From the NCBI RefSeq assembly GCF_900112595.1, contig NZ_FOMI01000001.1:248001-312000 (forward strand): a DNA stretch of 64,000 nucleotides. The letters are read 5' to 3'. Below, piece after piece: positions 26,584-36,459 of the stretch. The first letter of the stretch is position 1. Every line of letters begins with the position of its first letter. The translations under genes and the position numbers were made by a program. A model generated the notes under the pieces. It saw nothing but the letters and a program-made list of their open reading frames with translations, had not been told where the DNA came from and searched no databases. Origin of the DNA: Algibacter pectinivorans. GTDB taxonomy: Bacteria > Bacteroidota > Bacteroidia > Flavobacteriales > Flavobacteriaceae.

Positions 26584-28428
26584 TTACAATTTTGTACTAA
26601 AAATAAAACAACCTTTTTCTTGTAAAGTGATATTATCGCCCCAAAAAAACGTGTAACTTGTAATAATATTTTTAACTGCTCTTCCTTGTAATCCTATTTC
26701 ATTAAACTTAGCCAAGTACAATTTAGTTTCTCCCTGATTTTTATTCATAATATGAATAACAGTTTCATTATCTAAAATTCTAAACAGTACGTAAACACCA
26801 TTTTCTGGAACAAAATGGACTGTTTTTCCATAATGTATGGCCTTACTATGTTTTCTAAAGTTTAGTAGTTTCTTTACAAAACCTTGCATGTTTACTTGGT
26901 TTTCATTTAATCCTTTCCCTGTAAAAGCATTTACTTGATCCCCCTTCCAACCTCCTGGAAAATCTGAACGTACTAAGCCATGGTCTCCAGGGTTTTCAAA
27001 ATCTTGCATTAAAATTTCCGTGCCATAAAATATTTGTAAAACTCGAGGTATGAGAGCCAAAAAGCTAACTGCCATTTTAGTAAAAGCTATATCTCCGTTA
27101 AGCCTAGTAAAAATCCTACTCATATCATGATTGTCTGGAAAAACCATAATATCACTAGGTTTTGTATAAGCAAAATCGTTAGCCAAGGCCTCATACAGCT
27201 CTATTAATCCCGAATCGTATCCTTCTTGATTATTTAAGCTGTTTACAACAGTTTCTTGCATAGCAAAATCCATTGGCGATTTTAAATTAGAAAGATAGCC
27301 ATCCTTATTAGGGTTTCCGTGCTGCCAATATGCTATTAACAAAGGGTTATTAGTCCACTCTTCGCCAACTATACTAAAGTTGGGGTACTCATTCATTATA
27401 GCACCAGCCCATAAACTCATAAAACCTTTATCTGGATAGGAATATGTATCTTGCCGAATACCTCTTAAATTGGCTGTTTCGATCCACCAAATACTATTTT
27501 GTATAGTATACTTTGCCATAAATGGGTTACGATGATTTAAATCTGGCATTACAGATACAAACCAACCTTCGCTCATTCCTTTTTTATCGAAATTTGAGGC
27601 GTAGTCATCTTGGTTTGTAGTTCGTCTATGTGTTGTAGTTATACTCTTAGTTTCATTCCAATTGGTTCTATTTCGGACATAGTTGTCTTGATGATTTATC
27701 CAGTTTTTAAAAGGAAAATCTTTTAACCACCAGTGCTCTAAACCACAATGATTAGCTACTTGATCCATAATAAGTTTCATTCCTCTTTTTGTAGTTTCTA
27801 TTGACAACATTAAGTAGTCATTAAGGGTACCAAACCTAGGATCGATTTGATAAAAATCTGTTATAGCGTACCCATGATAAGATCCATGGTACATATTATT
27901 TGTTAGTAACGGCGTAAGCCAAATTGCCGTAAACCCCAAATTATTAATATAATCTAATTGATTAATTATACCTTTAATATCGCCACCATGTCTAGCGTAA
28001 TTATCATTGCGATCTACATTTTTTTCATTAAGCGCTTCGTTAATATCAATACTAGGATTGCCGTTAGAAAATCTATCAGGAGTTATTAAATAAATGGCAT
28101 CAGTACTATTGAAACCAATATAGTCTTTGGAATGTGTTATCCTTGATTTTAATGTGTAATTAAAAACTAAATCTGGTGTATGTTCTTTTTTAAAAACAAG
28201 ATTAAAGTGACCTGCTTTAGTCGATTTTGAAATGTGCAAATCTATAAACAAATAGTTAGGACTATCTGCATAATGAATATTTTTAATAGTAACTCCTGGA
28301 TAAAAGACATCTAGTTTTCGTTCTGAAATATCTTGATAGTGCACTAAGAGCTGCAACGAAGTTTCTTTAAAACCAACCCACCAGTTTGGTGGTTCTACAC
28401 GTAAAACATCTAATTTTTTCATATACAA
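26584..28428 (-). CDS. GH13 alpha-amylase family, cyclomaltodextrinase/neopullulanase-like
   Basis: 614 residues. N-terminal carbohydrate-binding beta domain (about 5-120; VEPPNWWVGF is the usual start of Bacteroidota SusA-type enzymes), then the GH13 barrel with the nucleophile in GIRQDTYSYPD, the acid/base in IVGEEW, and the third aspartate in FPDNHDMSR. DQVANHCG is the first conserved region. It cleaves alpha-1,4 bonds in cyclodextrins, pullulan or maltodextrin. Unlike most relatives it starts directly with MYMKKLDVLRVEPPNWW and shows no signal peptide, so it seems cytoplasmic. Gene neighbours are transaldolase and transketolase, not susCD. Confidence 0.87.
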   Translation of the reverse strand: MYMKKLDVLRVEPPNWWVGFKETSLQLLVHYQDISERKLDVFYPGVTIKNIHYADSPNYLFIDLHISKSTKAGHFNLVFKKEHTPDLVFNYTLKSRITHSKDYIGFNSTDAIYLITPDRFSNGNPSIDINEALNEKNVDRNDNYARHGGDIKGIINQLDYINNLGFTAIWLTPLLTNNMYHGSYHGYAITDFYQIDPRFGTLNDYLMLSIETTKRGMKLIMDQVANHCGLEHWWLKDFPFKNWINHQDNYVRNRTNWNETKSITTTHRRTTNQDDYASNFDKKGMSEGWFVSVMPDLNHRNPFMAKYTIQNSIWWIETANLRGIRQDTYSYPDKGFMSLWAGAIMNEYPNFSIVGEEWTNNPLLIAYWQHGNPNKDGYLSNLKSPMDFAMQETVVNSLNNQEGYDSGLIELYEALANDFAYTKPSDIMVFPDNHDMSRIFTRLNGDIAFTKMAVSFLALIPRVLQIFYGTEILMQDFENPGDHGLVRSDFPGGWKGDQVNAFTGKGLNENQVNMQGFVKKLLNFRKHSKAIHYGKTVHFVPENGVYVLFRILDNETVIHIMNKNQGETKLYLAKFNEIGLQGRAVKNIITSYTFFWGDNITLQEKGCFIFSTKL

Positions 28429-28479
28429 ATTATTTAATTTTGTTTTACCACATTACAAGATACGCTTGTTTTAATAAAA

Positions 28480-28517
28480 AAAGCTTCTCCATTCCGTTAA
28501 GAACATGAGAAGCTTTA
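28480..28517 (-). terminator. Terminator after the tal-tkt unit
   Basis: On the minus strand AAAGCTTCTC, a loop of about 18 bases and GAGAAGCTTT, followed by a T-run (28482-28476). It lies 26 bases past the transaldolase stop and before the GH13 gene. Confidence 0.75.
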
Positions 28518-28542
28518 TATTAATTTTACAAACTAGTAATTT

Positions 28543-29199
28543 CTAGCTATTTCCTTTTTTATAGTCTTCTAAAAATTTAGCTAAACCAATATCTGTTAAA
28601 GGGTGTTTTAATAAACCTTTAATAGAAGATAGTGGCCCCGTCATTACATCACTTCCTAATTTAGCACAATCAATAACGTGCATTGTGTGACGCACAGATG
28701 CTGCTAAGATTTGAGTTTCGAAACCGTAGTTATCATAAATTTGTCTAATTTCTGCAATAAGGTTTAAACCATCTGTAGAAATATCATCTAATCTACCAAT
28801 AAAAGGAGACACATAAGTTGCTCCCGCTTTAGCTGCTAAAAGTGCTTGACCCGCAGAAAACACCAAAGTTACATTAGTTTTAATACCTTTATCAGAAAAG
28901 TATTTACAAGCTTTAATGCCATCAGCAATTAAAGGTAATTTAACTACGATTTGAGGGTTTAAAGCCGCTAGAGCTTCGCCTTCTTTAACCATGCCTTCAA
29001 AATCTGTTGAGATCACTTCGGCACTTACATCACCTTCAACGATATCACATATTTTTTTGTAATGTCCTATAATATTATCGGCACCTGTAATACCTTCTTT
29101 GGCCATTAAAGATGGGTTGGTTGTAACACCATCTAACACACCTAATGCTTGTGCTTCTGCAATGTCATCTAGGTTTGCTGTATCTATAAAAAATTTCAT
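28543..29199 (-). CDS. tal: Small-type transaldolase (TalC/FSA family)
   Basis: 218 residues. K87 in VVKLPL is the Schiff-base lysine. The position that is Tyr131 in fructose-6-phosphate aldolase and Phe in true transaldolase is Phe133 here ([12 protein letters not shown]), so transaldolase activity is the better call even though such genes are often labelled fsa. It moves the dihydroxyacetone unit between sedoheptulose-7-phosphate and glyceraldehyde-3-phosphate in the pentose-phosphate pathway. It follows transketolase by 10 bases, the partner enzyme, in one unit. Confidence 0.9.
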   Translation of the reverse strand: MKFFIDTANLDDIAEAQALGVLDGVTTNPSLMAKEGITGADNIIGHYKKICDIVEGDVSAEVISTDFEGMVKEGEALAALNPQIVVKLPLIADGIKACKYFSDKGIKTNVTLVFSAGQALLAAKAGATYVSPFIGRLDDISTDGLNLIAEIRQIYDNYGFETQILAASVRHTMHVIDCAKLGSDVMTGPLSSIKGLLKHPLTDIGLAKFLEDYKKGNS

Positions 29200-29209
29200 A
29201 TTATTTAGT

Positions 29210-31258
29210 TTATTTTGTTAAAACTGTTTCGTTTAAATAGTCTAATACTTGTTTGCTTACTTTCTCGCCTGTAAACCCAAACTTATCGTCTAGAACGGTT
29301 GCTGGTGCAGAATAACCAAAGTGCGTTAAACCAAACACTTTACCGTTATCACCAACAAGACCTTCTAGATTAACAGGTAATCCCGCAGTTAATCCAAACA
29401 ACGGTGTGTTATTAGGAATCACGCTAGTTTGGTATGCTTTAGATTGATTTCTGAATACACCTTCTGAAATTATAGAAGCAATACTCACTTTTAAATTTTC
29501 TTTTTCCTCAAGAATTTGAGCCGCTTCAAATAAAGTCGCAACTTCTGATCCGTTAGCCACTAAAACCACATCCGGGTTTTCAACTTCTTTTACCAAATAA
29601 CCACCCTTTTGAGCTGCTAAAGCATCTTGATATCTTGATGCGCCTTTAGCAGGAAGATCTTTAATACCTTGTCTTGATAATATTAAACCAGATGGTGAGT
29701 CTGTGTTTTCTAAAGCCATTTTCCAGGCTACGCTAGTTTCAGCTGAATCTGCCGGACGCATCGCTAAGAAACTGTTTTTACCACTATGGTTTTTAAGCTT
29801 TTCTAATAAACGTATTTGAGCTTCTTGCTCTACTGGTTGGTGAGTTGGTCCATCTTCACCTACTCTAAAAGCATCGTGTGTCCAAACATATTTTACACCT
29901 AATTCTTGAATACCACTTAAACGGATGGCAGGTTTCATGTAGTCTGAAAACACAAAGAATGTTGCTACTACAGGAATAATTCCACCGTGTAATGCAATAC
30001 CATTTGCAATACAAGCCATAGTTAATTCGGCAACACCTGCTTGTAAAAACGACCCGCTAAAATCACCTTTTTGTAATGCTGATGATTTTTTTAAGAATCC
30101 ATCAGTTTTATCACTGTTAGATAAATCGGCAGAAGACACAATCATGTTTTCTACGTTTTCGGCTAAATACGCTAACACATTTGAAGAGGCTGCTCTAGAT
30201 GCTAAACCAGCTTTATGCTCAATAGATTCGAAATCTAATTCTGGAAGTTTCCCTGATAAGAAGAAATCTAATTTATTAGCTAAAGCATCATTATCTTTTC
30301 TCCAAGCATTTATAACAGCTTTCTTTTTGGCTGCTTGTGCTGTTTTTTCTTCAATGATATTCTTGTATAACGCACTTACGTTCTCGTATATATCAAAAGG
30401 ACTGTCAACACTAGCCCCTAAATTTAATAAGGTTTTTTCGTAATCTGCACCGGTATGACCAATTGGCTGACCGTGTAATTCACAGTGCCCTTCAAACATA
30501 CTACCATCGGCAGCCACACAACCTTTACCCATTATTGTTTTTCCAATAATTAAGGTTGGTTTTTCGGTTTCGTTGTTGGCATCGGTTAATGCCTTTCTAA
30601 TTTCGTCGTGATTATGAGCATCAATAGTAACTACTTTCCACCCCCACGCTTCATATTTAGCAGCTGTATCTTCACTAGTTACCTCGTCTGTAGATGTAGA
30701 TAATTGAATGTCGTTAGAATCGAAAAACATAATAAAATTGCTTAATCCTAAATGACCTGCAATTCTACCAGCACCTTGAGATATTTCCTCTTGAATACCT
30801 CCATCTGAAATAAAACCATATACTTTATGATTCATCCAATCTCCAAAACGGGCTTCTAAAAATTTAGCAGCAATAGCAGCTCCCACACCCATAGTATGAC
30901 CTTGCCCTAATGGACCAGATGTGTTTTCAATACCTCTTGCTACATCTACTTCTGGATGGCCTGGAGTAATAGAACCCCATTGACGGAAGTTTGCCACATC
31001 GTCTTTAGCATAATTTCCTAGTAAATAGTACTGTGCATACATTAACGTAGATAAATGACCTGCATCCATAAAGAAACGATCTCTAAATGGCCATGTCATA
31101 TCTGATGGATCATAATTAAAAAATTCTGAATAAAGGATATGCATAAAATCTGCCCCTCCCATTGGGCCACCCGGGTGACCTGAATTTGCCTTTTCTACCA
31201 TAGCTACACATAATGCTCTTATATTATCTGCTGCTTGTAAATTAATGTCTTTGTTCAT
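29210..31258 (-). CDS. tkt: Transketolase
   Basis: 682 residues, full-length. N-terminal thiamine diphosphate motif GHMGxxx is seen as [11 protein letters not shown] and the cofactor metal site as [13 protein letters not shown]; the mid-domain GEDGPTHQP with VEQEAQI is diagnostic of transketolase, and the C-terminal [17 protein letters not shown] closes it. Transfers two-carbon units in the non-oxidative pentose-phosphate pathway. Co-transcribed with transaldolase; a candidate -7 element lies 83 bases upstream. Confidence 0.96.
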   Translation of the reverse strand: MNKDINLQAADNIRALCVAMVEKANSGHPGGPMGGADFMHILYSEFFNYDPSDMTWPFRDRFFMDAGHLSTLMYAQYYLLGNYAKDDVANFRQWGSITPGHPEVDVARGIENTSGPLGQGHTMGVGAAIAAKFLEARFGDWMNHKVYGFISDGGIQEEISQGAGRIAGHLGLSNFIMFFDSNDIQLSTSTDEVTSEDTAAKYEAWGWKVVTIDAHNHDEIRKALTDANNETEKPTLIIGKTIMGKGCVAADGSMFEGHCELHGQPIGHTGADYEKTLLNLGASVDSPFDIYENVSALYKNIIEEKTAQAAKKKAVINAWRKDNDALANKLDFFLSGKLPELDFESIEHKAGLASRAASSNVLAYLAENVENMIVSSADLSNSDKTDGFLKKSSALQKGDFSGSFLQAGVAELTMACIANGIALHGGIIPVVATFFVFSDYMKPAIRLSGIQELGVKYVWTHDAFRVGEDGPTHQPVEQEAQIRLLEKLKNHSGKNSFLAMRPADSAETSVAWKMALENTDSPSGLILSRQGIKDLPAKGASRYQDALAAQKGGYLVKEVENPDVVLVANGSEVATLFEAAQILEEKENLKVSIASIISEGVFRNQSKAYQTSVIPNNTPLFGLTAGLPVNLEGLVGDNGKVFGLTHFGYSAPATVLDDKFGFTGEKVSKQVLDYLNETVLTK

Positions 31259-31340
31259 TTTTTTAATTATGATTAATATTTAATTGCTTAAAAACAGGGC
31301 GCTTGTAAAGCTAAATAGCTACCAAAACACACGGTTATTG

Positions 31341-31348
31341 CAAATATA
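31341..31348 (-). promoter_or_regulatory. Candidate -7 element of the tkt-tal promoter
   Basis: Minus-strand TATATTTG matches TAnnTTTG exactly, 83 bases before the transketolase ATG. The -33 partner is not clear. Confidence 0.45.
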
Positions 31349-31504
31349 TAATCTTTAAATCGTTAGGGGTAAATAAATAGTAAATTTTTTTAATAACAAG
31401 TGTTAACATCTTTAAAATAGCCCATAGATAATACGAATACTTAAAAATAGCGACTGGAAAACCGTTAGTTGTTTAGGATATTAACGAATTTGTTAAAAAT
31501 CTAC

Positions 31505-33067
31505 TTATGGCATATAATAACGGGCTATATTTATAAAACTGGCTATTTGCTCTTTTTCCCAAGTTTCGTTTTTTCCTAACTCGGTAGCTAAAATTGATGC
31601 AACAAGTGGCGCAACTTCAATGGCTGCTTTAGCATCTAAAAACAATATTCTTACACGTCTTGCTAAAACATCGTCTAGAGTTCTTGCCATTTCATTTCGG
31701 ATGGCCCAAACTACTTGGGCCTTTGTAAACTCTAAACGTTCGTGTAATTTCTCGCCTAATTCTGGAGATTTTTTAATAAGCGCGATAATATGTTTTTTAT
31801 CGCTTCCGTAAACATACAAATGTTCCGATTTATCTAAAGCACCATCTGCCCCATGAATTAATAAGGTTTTAGTTATACACTTGGCGTTTGGTAATTTACC
31901 TAGTTTAATTACTTTATTTATGGTGTCCTGTGCCATACGGCGATAGGTTGTCCATTTCCCTCCCGTAATTGTAATTAAGCCAGATTTAGACTTAATAATT
32001 TTATGGCTTCTTGAAATTTCTTTAGTTTTTTCTGAATTATCTTTTGGTGCCGCCAAAGGGCGCAAGCCTGCAAATATGCTCAACACATCTTGTTTGCCAA
32101 CAGGTTTAGTTAAATATGCATTTGCTGTTTCTAGAATAAATTCAACTTCTTCGTTTAGTGCTTTTGGCTCCAAACTATGATTTTCCATAAGCGTATCTGT
32201 AGTTCCTACAACAACCCTATTGTGCCATGGTACTAAAAACAACACTCTGCCATCTTTAGTTTTAGGAATCATGATGGCATCGTTTCCGGGTAAATAGGAT
32301 TTATCGAGAACCACATGCACACCTTGGCTAGGACGAATTTTATTTTTAGTTTGGGCATTGTCCATTTTTAAAACATCGTCTGTAAAAACACCTGTAGCAT
32401 TTATTACTGCTCGACTATTTAAGGTATAAGTGGTTTTAGTTTCGGAATCTAAGGCCTGAACACCACATATTTTACCGGCATCATTTTTTAGTAAATTGGT
32501 TACTTTAAAATGATTAAGTACCGTTGCCCCATGTTCAATACAAGTTTGCGCCAAATTTATGGCAAGTCTAGAATCATCAAACTGTCCGTCGTGATAAACG
32601 ACACCGCCTTTTAACTGCTTCTGTTTTAGAGTTATTAAACGTGCTTCTGTTTCATCTTTTGAAATTCTAGATGATTTCCCAAAACTTAATTTACCAGACA
32701 AAAAATCGTACACTTTAAGGCCTATGGTGTAAAAGAAACTATCCCACCAACTATAATTAGGAATAATAAATGATTGATCGCCTACCAAATGCGGGGCATT
32801 TTTTAACATTAATCCGCGTTCGTACAGGGCTTCTTTTACCAAATCGATATTTCCTTGTGCTAAATAGCGCACACCACCATGCACTAATTTTGTACTTCGG
32901 CTAGAGGTTCCTTTAGCAAAATCTACTTGCTCTAGAAGTAAAGTTTTAAAACCACGCGAAGCACTATCTAAAGCAACACCTAAACCGGTAGCTCCGCCAC
33001 CAATAACAATTACATCCCAATCTGTATTTTCTTTTAATTGATTTACTAAAGTTTCTCTACTAAACAA
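31505..33067 (-). CDS. glpD: Glycerol-3-phosphate dehydrogenase/oxidase
   Basis: 520 residues, FAD-dependent, membrane-associated by family. DVIVIGGGATGLGVA (18-32) is the FAD loop; TSSRSTKLVHGGVRYL (about 54-69) is the diagnostic GlpD motif, and RPLAAPKDN and TITGGKWTTYRRMA follow in order. Oxidises glycerol-3-phosphate to dihydroxyacetone phosphate with electrons passed to quinone. The source of substrate could be the GDPD. Stands alone, 57 bases after the nucleoside deaminase gene. Confidence 0.93.
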   Translation of the reverse strand: MFSRETLVNQLKENTDWDVIVIGGGATGLGVALDSASRGFKTLLLEQVDFAKGTSSRSTKLVHGGVRYLAQGNIDLVKEALYERGLMLKNAPHLVGDQSFIIPNYSWWDSFFYTIGLKVYDFLSGKLSFGKSSRISKDETEARLITLKQKQLKGGVVYHDGQFDDSRLAINLAQTCIEHGATVLNHFKVTNLLKNDAGKICGVQALDSETKTTYTLNSRAVINATGVFTDDVLKMDNAQTKNKIRPSQGVHVVLDKSYLPGNDAIMIPKTKDGRVLFLVPWHNRVVVGTTDTLMENHSLEPKALNEEVEFILETANAYLTKPVGKQDVLSIFAGLRPLAAPKDNSEKTKEISRSHKIIKSKSGLITITGGKWTTYRRMAQDTINKVIKLGKLPNAKCITKTLLIHGADGALDKSEHLYVYGSDKKHIIALIKKSPELGEKLHERLEFTKAQVVWAIRNEMARTLDDVLARRVRILFLDAKAAIEVAPLVASILATELGKNETWEKEQIASFINIARYYMP

Positions 33068-33123
33068 ATTGAATGTTTTTTAATTACTAACGCCTTTAAA
33101 AATTGATTTGCAGCCTATTGTTT

Positions 33124-33603
33124 TTAATACTCTGTTTTATCCATTTTAGTTTCCCATTTCTTAAATGCTTCAATAGCAATATCTCTTCCTAGTTGTTTAA
33201 AAGGAATACTTCTTTTTTCGTAAGGCAAAGGGATTTCTTTATAAATAAAGGCATCATCAAAACCTATATTTGCAGCATCTATTTGGTTGCTACCATAGTA
33301 TACTTTATCTGGTCTTGCCCAATAAATAGCGCCTAAACACATAGGACATGGCTCGCATGAGGTATAAATCTCACAGCCTTCTAATTGAAATGAATTTAAG
33401 TTTTTACAAGCATCTCGTATTGCAGTAACCTCGGCATGTGCCGTAGGGTCGTTTGTTGATGTTACTTTATTATTACCACGACCAACTATTTTACCGTCTT
33501 TAACTACGATACAACCAAAAGGACCACCTTCGTTATTATTCATTCCAGAAATAGCTGCGTTAACAGCCTCTTGCATAAAACGTTTTTTATCTAATTCGCA
33601 CAT
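33124..33603 (-). CDS. Guanine deaminase-like nucleoside/base deaminase
   Basis: 159 residues, cytidine deaminase fold. HAEVTAIRDACK holds the zinc ligand and catalytic glutamate, and CEPCPMCLGAIYWARPDKV the two zinc cysteines. The length and 'YYGSNQIDAANIGFDDAFI' pattern fit the small bacterial guanine deaminase (GuaD/GDEase) rather than TadA. Converts guanine to xanthine in the cytoplasm. TadA, tRNA adenosine deaminase, is a weaker alternative. Confidence 0.82.
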   Translation of the reverse strand: MCELDKKRFMQEAVNAAISGMNNNEGGPFGCIVVKDGKIVGRGNNKVTSTNDPTAHAEVTAIRDACKNLNSFQLEGCEIYTSCEPCPMCLGAIYWARPDKVYYGSNQIDAANIGFDDAFIYKEIPLPYEKRSIPFKQLGRDIAIEAFKKWETKMDKTEY

Positions 33604-33721
33604 ATTACTCTACTTTTTCGTCTTTTTTTTTAAAAAGTGAATTTACATAAAAAACATGGCAACTTTAGTAGTAAATATTGTATAAATCTATCTTAAAACA
33701 TAAAATCTTAAAAAATTAAAT

Positions 33722-33759
33722 AACACGGGACTTACAATATTTTGTAAGCCTCGTGCTAT
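33722..33759 (-). terminator. Long hairpin, probable terminator
   Basis: Near-perfect inverted repeat AACACGGGACTTACAA / TTGTAAGCCTCGTGCT with two mismatches and a loop of 6 bases, between the receiver gene and the deaminase gene. The T-run is weak on both strands, so it could also be an RNA stability element. Confidence 0.5.
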
Positions 33760-33852
33760 TAAAAAAACTAATGAATATTTGAAGTTATAAAATATAATAC
33801 AGGTTGTCTACATTTCCATTACAAGAACATTTAAAACAACCTAACACTATTA

Positions 33853-34287
33853 CTAATTAGCTGTTTTTAGTGCTATTTGATAGTCCATAGAAATACTATG
33901 GAGATCCTCTAGACTTAGTGGTTTACTTATATAATCTAAGAAACAAAAGTTTGCTTTTGCCCTATTTATACCTATCAAATTAAGGGCAGAGGTAAGCATA
34001 TATATTTTTAAATCCTTAATATTTAAAAACTCCAACGCTCTTAATTTATCTAAAAACTCAAAACCATTACATTGTGGCATATCATAATCTACAATCAACA
34101 CATTGGGCCGTGTTAAATAATTAAGATTATTTTTATGCAATGAGATTTTTAAATATTCGAGCGCGGTTATTGGGCTACTAAAATCTACAACCCTAATATT
34201 TTTGTCAAACTTTTTTACAACATGCTTAGTTATAAACAAATCTCTCTGACTATCATCAACTAACACCATGTTCCTTATTGGTTTCAT
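33853..34287 (-). CDS. Single-domain response regulator
   Basis: 144 residues, receiver domain only. Acidic pocket VDDSQRD (D11-D12), phospho-acceptor D67 in LIVDYDMP, conserved Thr/Ser in MLTSAL and Lys in YISKPLS. No output domain, so it would act by protein-protein contact (CheY or Spo0F style). It is the last gene of the signalling island, 34 bases after the two-PAS protein and in the same direction. Confidence 0.88.
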   Translation of the reverse strand: MKPIRNMVLVDDSQRDLFITKHVVKKFDKNIRVVDFSSPITALEYLKISLHKNNLNYLTRPNVLIVDYDMPQCNGFEFLDKLRALEFLNIKDLKIYMLTSALNLIGINRAKANFCFLDYISKPLSLEDLHSISMDYQIALKTAN

Positions 34288-34321
34288 ACTCTATAGTATT
34301 TTAATTTATACTTGAAGTGAG

Positions 34322-35083
34322 TTATTTACTAAGCTTACTAAACTCTTGTGTAGATATAGTAGCAGAAACCACAACACCTCTAACATTTATTACAGGACCA
34401 ATTTGCGAGATAAAAACAACATCTTCACCTTCTGAATTAACACCATAAGTTTGAAATTGACCTGGCTTAGCATTATCAAAAACGTTTCTAATAATTTGCT
34501 TAACCTTATTATGAAAAATGGGGTTTATAAAACTATATAAATTACACCCCAAAACTTCCTTCTCACACAATTTCCCAAAGCCTTGGTTAGAATTTATAAT
34601 TTCGGCAAAGGCATTTATTGAAAGTACCGAGTTTGAAATACAATTATAATACGTTTTATTAGGCATTTCACTGCTTATAACTTTTAATTTAGCATCATGA
34701 TTTACCTGATCGTCAAAATGGAAAGCCACAAACTTATCTATTTTTCCCGCTTCGTTTCTTCCGGGTATTATCATGGTATCTAACCTATATAATTTACCAG
34801 AACTCGAATAATCTGTAAGTATTCCTTTCCATATTCTACCATTTTTAATCTCCGACCATATATCTTTATAAATTGGATTAGCATGTCTTCCAGATTTTAA
34901 AATTGTATTTAATTCGCCCACTATTTTATTGGGTGGAATTTCAATTAACTTCGAAAACTTATGATTGGCATACACTATTCTTCCTATAATATCTATAATA
35001 GAAATACTTGTATCATTATCTAAAAACGATTCTAAAACACTATCTGGATTATCCCGCCACACTTCTTGTTTCATTAATTTCAT
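34322..35083 (-). CDS. Two-PAS-domain sensory protein
   Basis: 253 residues. First PAS about 15-130 (ISIIDIIGRIVYANHKFSKL, with the WKGILTDYSSSG pattern of a PAS core), second about 145-250 (NSVLSINAFAEIINSN then FGKLCEKEVLG). No kinase, cyclase or methyl-accepting domain and no membrane helix. It may be a cytoplasmic sensor that passes a signal to the adjacent receiver. The start resembles MKLMKQEVWRDNPDSVL, like the sister PAS protein 150 bases upstream, suggesting a duplication. Confidence 0.8.
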   Translation of the reverse strand: MKLMKQEVWRDNPDSVLESFLDNDTSISIIDIIGRIVYANHKFSKLIEIPPNKIVGELNTILKSGRHANPIYKDIWSEIKNGRIWKGILTDYSSSGKLYRLDTMIIPGRNEAGKIDKFVAFHFDDQVNHDAKLKVISSEMPNKTYYNCISNSVLSINAFAEIINSNQGFGKLCEKEVLGCNLYSFINPIFHNKVKQIIRNVFDNAKPGQFQTYGVNSEGEDVVFISQIGPVINVRGVVVSATISTQEFSKLSK

Positions 35084-35235
35084 TACACTTTTTTTTGATT
35101 TATTAATTAATCAAAGACCAAATAATCTTGTTTAAAATTTAATTCTTGCCATTTTGCAAAACGTCAAATTAGCTTAAAACTCTCTTTTACCTAATTAGTT
35201 ATTATTTTAACTAGACATTTAATTTGCAATGTAAA

Positions 35236-35634
35236 TTACGCGTTTGGAGCTTTATTTGTAATATCTACATACATTGAGACAAAACTTTCTACATTCCCCT
35301 CATTATCCTTTGTTGGCACAATTGTAGATTCCAATTCAAACCGTTTTCCTGTTTTGGTTTTGCTGGACAAAACTCCTTTCCAAACTTGTCCATTCTCAAT
35401 AGTTTTCCATAAATTTTTATAAAAGGGATCCCTTCGGATATCAGAAACAAACAACCTATTTACTACTCCTAAAAGCTCATTTTCTTTACTTTCTGTAATA
35501 GCACAAAAACGATCGTTTGCATAAACTATTCTTCCTAGATTATCACATACCGAAACGGCTACATTACTTTTTATAAATTCAGAAATAGCAATTTCTGGAT
35601 TTGTACGCCACATATAATGTTTAATTGCTTGCAT
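35236..35634 (-). CDS. Single-PAS sensory protein
   Basis: 132 residues from MQAIKHYMWRTNPE, which is the start I prefer: the longer reading from 35685 would overlap most of the previous gene's end and the first 17 residues look non-coding. One PAS domain (about 14-128: VSVCDNLGRIVYANDRFCAI, then WKGVLSSKTKTGKRF and ESFVSMYVDITN). It shares the WRxNPE/D start and the PAS pattern with the next protein downstream. The start overlaps the end of the SpoIIAA-like gene by 14 bases, so translational coupling is likely. Confidence 0.78.
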   Translation of the reverse strand: MQAIKHYMWRTNPEIAISEFIKSNVAVSVCDNLGRIVYANDRFCAITESKENELLGVVNRLFVSDIRRDPFYKNLWKTIENGQVWKGVLSSKTKTGKRFELESTIVPTKDNEGNVESFVSMYVDITNKAPNA

Positions 35635-36046
35635 CGTATATTTGTTTAGCATTAATAGAATGAGCCAATGCCTCATCGAAATCATTAAAGATTTTATAAG
35701 GTATACGGGGCTCGTATATTCTTTTATATGAGTTAATTAATAATTTTGTTTTTAAAGAATTGACAACAAATGCCTCATAAATTCTTGCCTTTTTAAAAAT
35801 TAAACTATTTGCAAAAAATTTAGCTGCAGATGTACTTAGATTACCTTGATTATCTCTAACATCAATTATAAACGGAGCAGACCTACCTTGCAACAATTCT
35901 AAAACTGCAACTTCGTACTTTTTTAAAGTATCTTGCTCTAGAGTGAGATAGGTTTCTATGTTATAAAATTCGCAAAAAAGAATTCCTTGAGTACCTATCC
36001 AAAATTTTGCTTTGTTAAGTTTAACTTCTTTTTTAACAGGGTTCAT
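35621..36046 (-). CDS. SpoIIAA/STAS-like small protein, copy 2 (DUF7793-like)
   Basis: 141 residues. Pattern NKAKFWIGTQGILFCEFYN, then FIIDVRDNQGN and a helix SAAKFFANSL, then IYEPRIPYKIFNDFDEALAHS. This is the STAS-like alpha/beta layout of small cytosolic proteins often paired with PAS or GAF sensors in flavobacteria; the function is unknown. It is clearly a paralogue of the protein encoded just upstream (shared KAKFW, ILFC, FVV-S and IP-KI). The ATG shares the last base of the upstream stop codon (36046). Confidence 0.75.
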   Translation of the reverse strand: MNPVKKEVKLNKAKFWIGTQGILFCEFYNIETYLTLEQDTLKKYEVAVLELLQGRSAPFIIDVRDNQGNLSTSAAKFFANSLIFKKARIYEAFVVNSLKTKLLINSYKRIYEPRIPYKIFNDFDEALAHSINAKQIYDASN

Positions 36047-36459
36047 TAAGAGAGAGCATTAAAAAATTGATTAGTTTCTAAAGAATATGAAATTGCTTTG
36101 TTATAATTTTTATAAATTTTATTTGGAATTATAGGGTCGTATATTCCTCCAAGGGCAAGTAGCACAAACCTAATATAAAGAGAACGAACTACAAATGATT
36201 TACATAGTATTACCGACCTTAACTCTGAATTATTGGCTATAACTTGAATTACAGCAAAGGCTTGCTTTGCTTTTAACGCTCTAAGATCCACAAGTAAAGG
36301 AAAATAACTATCACCAGAAAGAGACGAAATAGTTTTTACATAATCTTCCGAAAATTCTTCTCTAAACTTTTTGGTACACTGTCCTTTTTTAAATTTGCAA
36401 AAAAGAATATCTTGATCTAACCAAAACTTCGCCTTGTTACATTTTTTATTATTTTCCAT
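36046..36459 (-). CDS. SpoIIAA/STAS-like small protein, copy 1 (DUF7793-like)
   Basis: 137 residues, paralogue of the next gene. KAKFWLDQDILFCKFKKG opens it, FPLLVDLRALKAKQAF gives the central strand-loop-helix of a STAS-like fold, and IYDPIIPNKIYKNYNKAISYS ends it. In place of the STAS DSSG motif there is no phosphorylatable serine at the usual site, so it is not a classical anti-sigma antagonist. Adjacent to the sigma54 activator (185 bases downstream of it). Confidence 0.75.
   Translation of the reverse strand: MENNKKCNKAKFWLDQDILFCKFKKGQCTKKFREEFSEDYVKTISSLSGDSYFPLLVDLRALKAKQAFAVIQVIANNSELRSVILCKSFVVRSLYIRFVLLALGGIYDPIIPNKIYKNYNKAISYSLETNQFFNALS

Noticed and set aside
33722-33759. A riboswitch ahead of the guanine deaminase gene
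   Set aside because: The sequence is one simple long stem without purine-aptamer features such as the conserved three-way junction.
34322-35685. Longer start for the single-PAS gene (35685)
   Set aside because: It would add 17 residues overlapping the end of the SpoIIAA-like gene; the start at 35634 matches the sister PAS protein's N-terminus.
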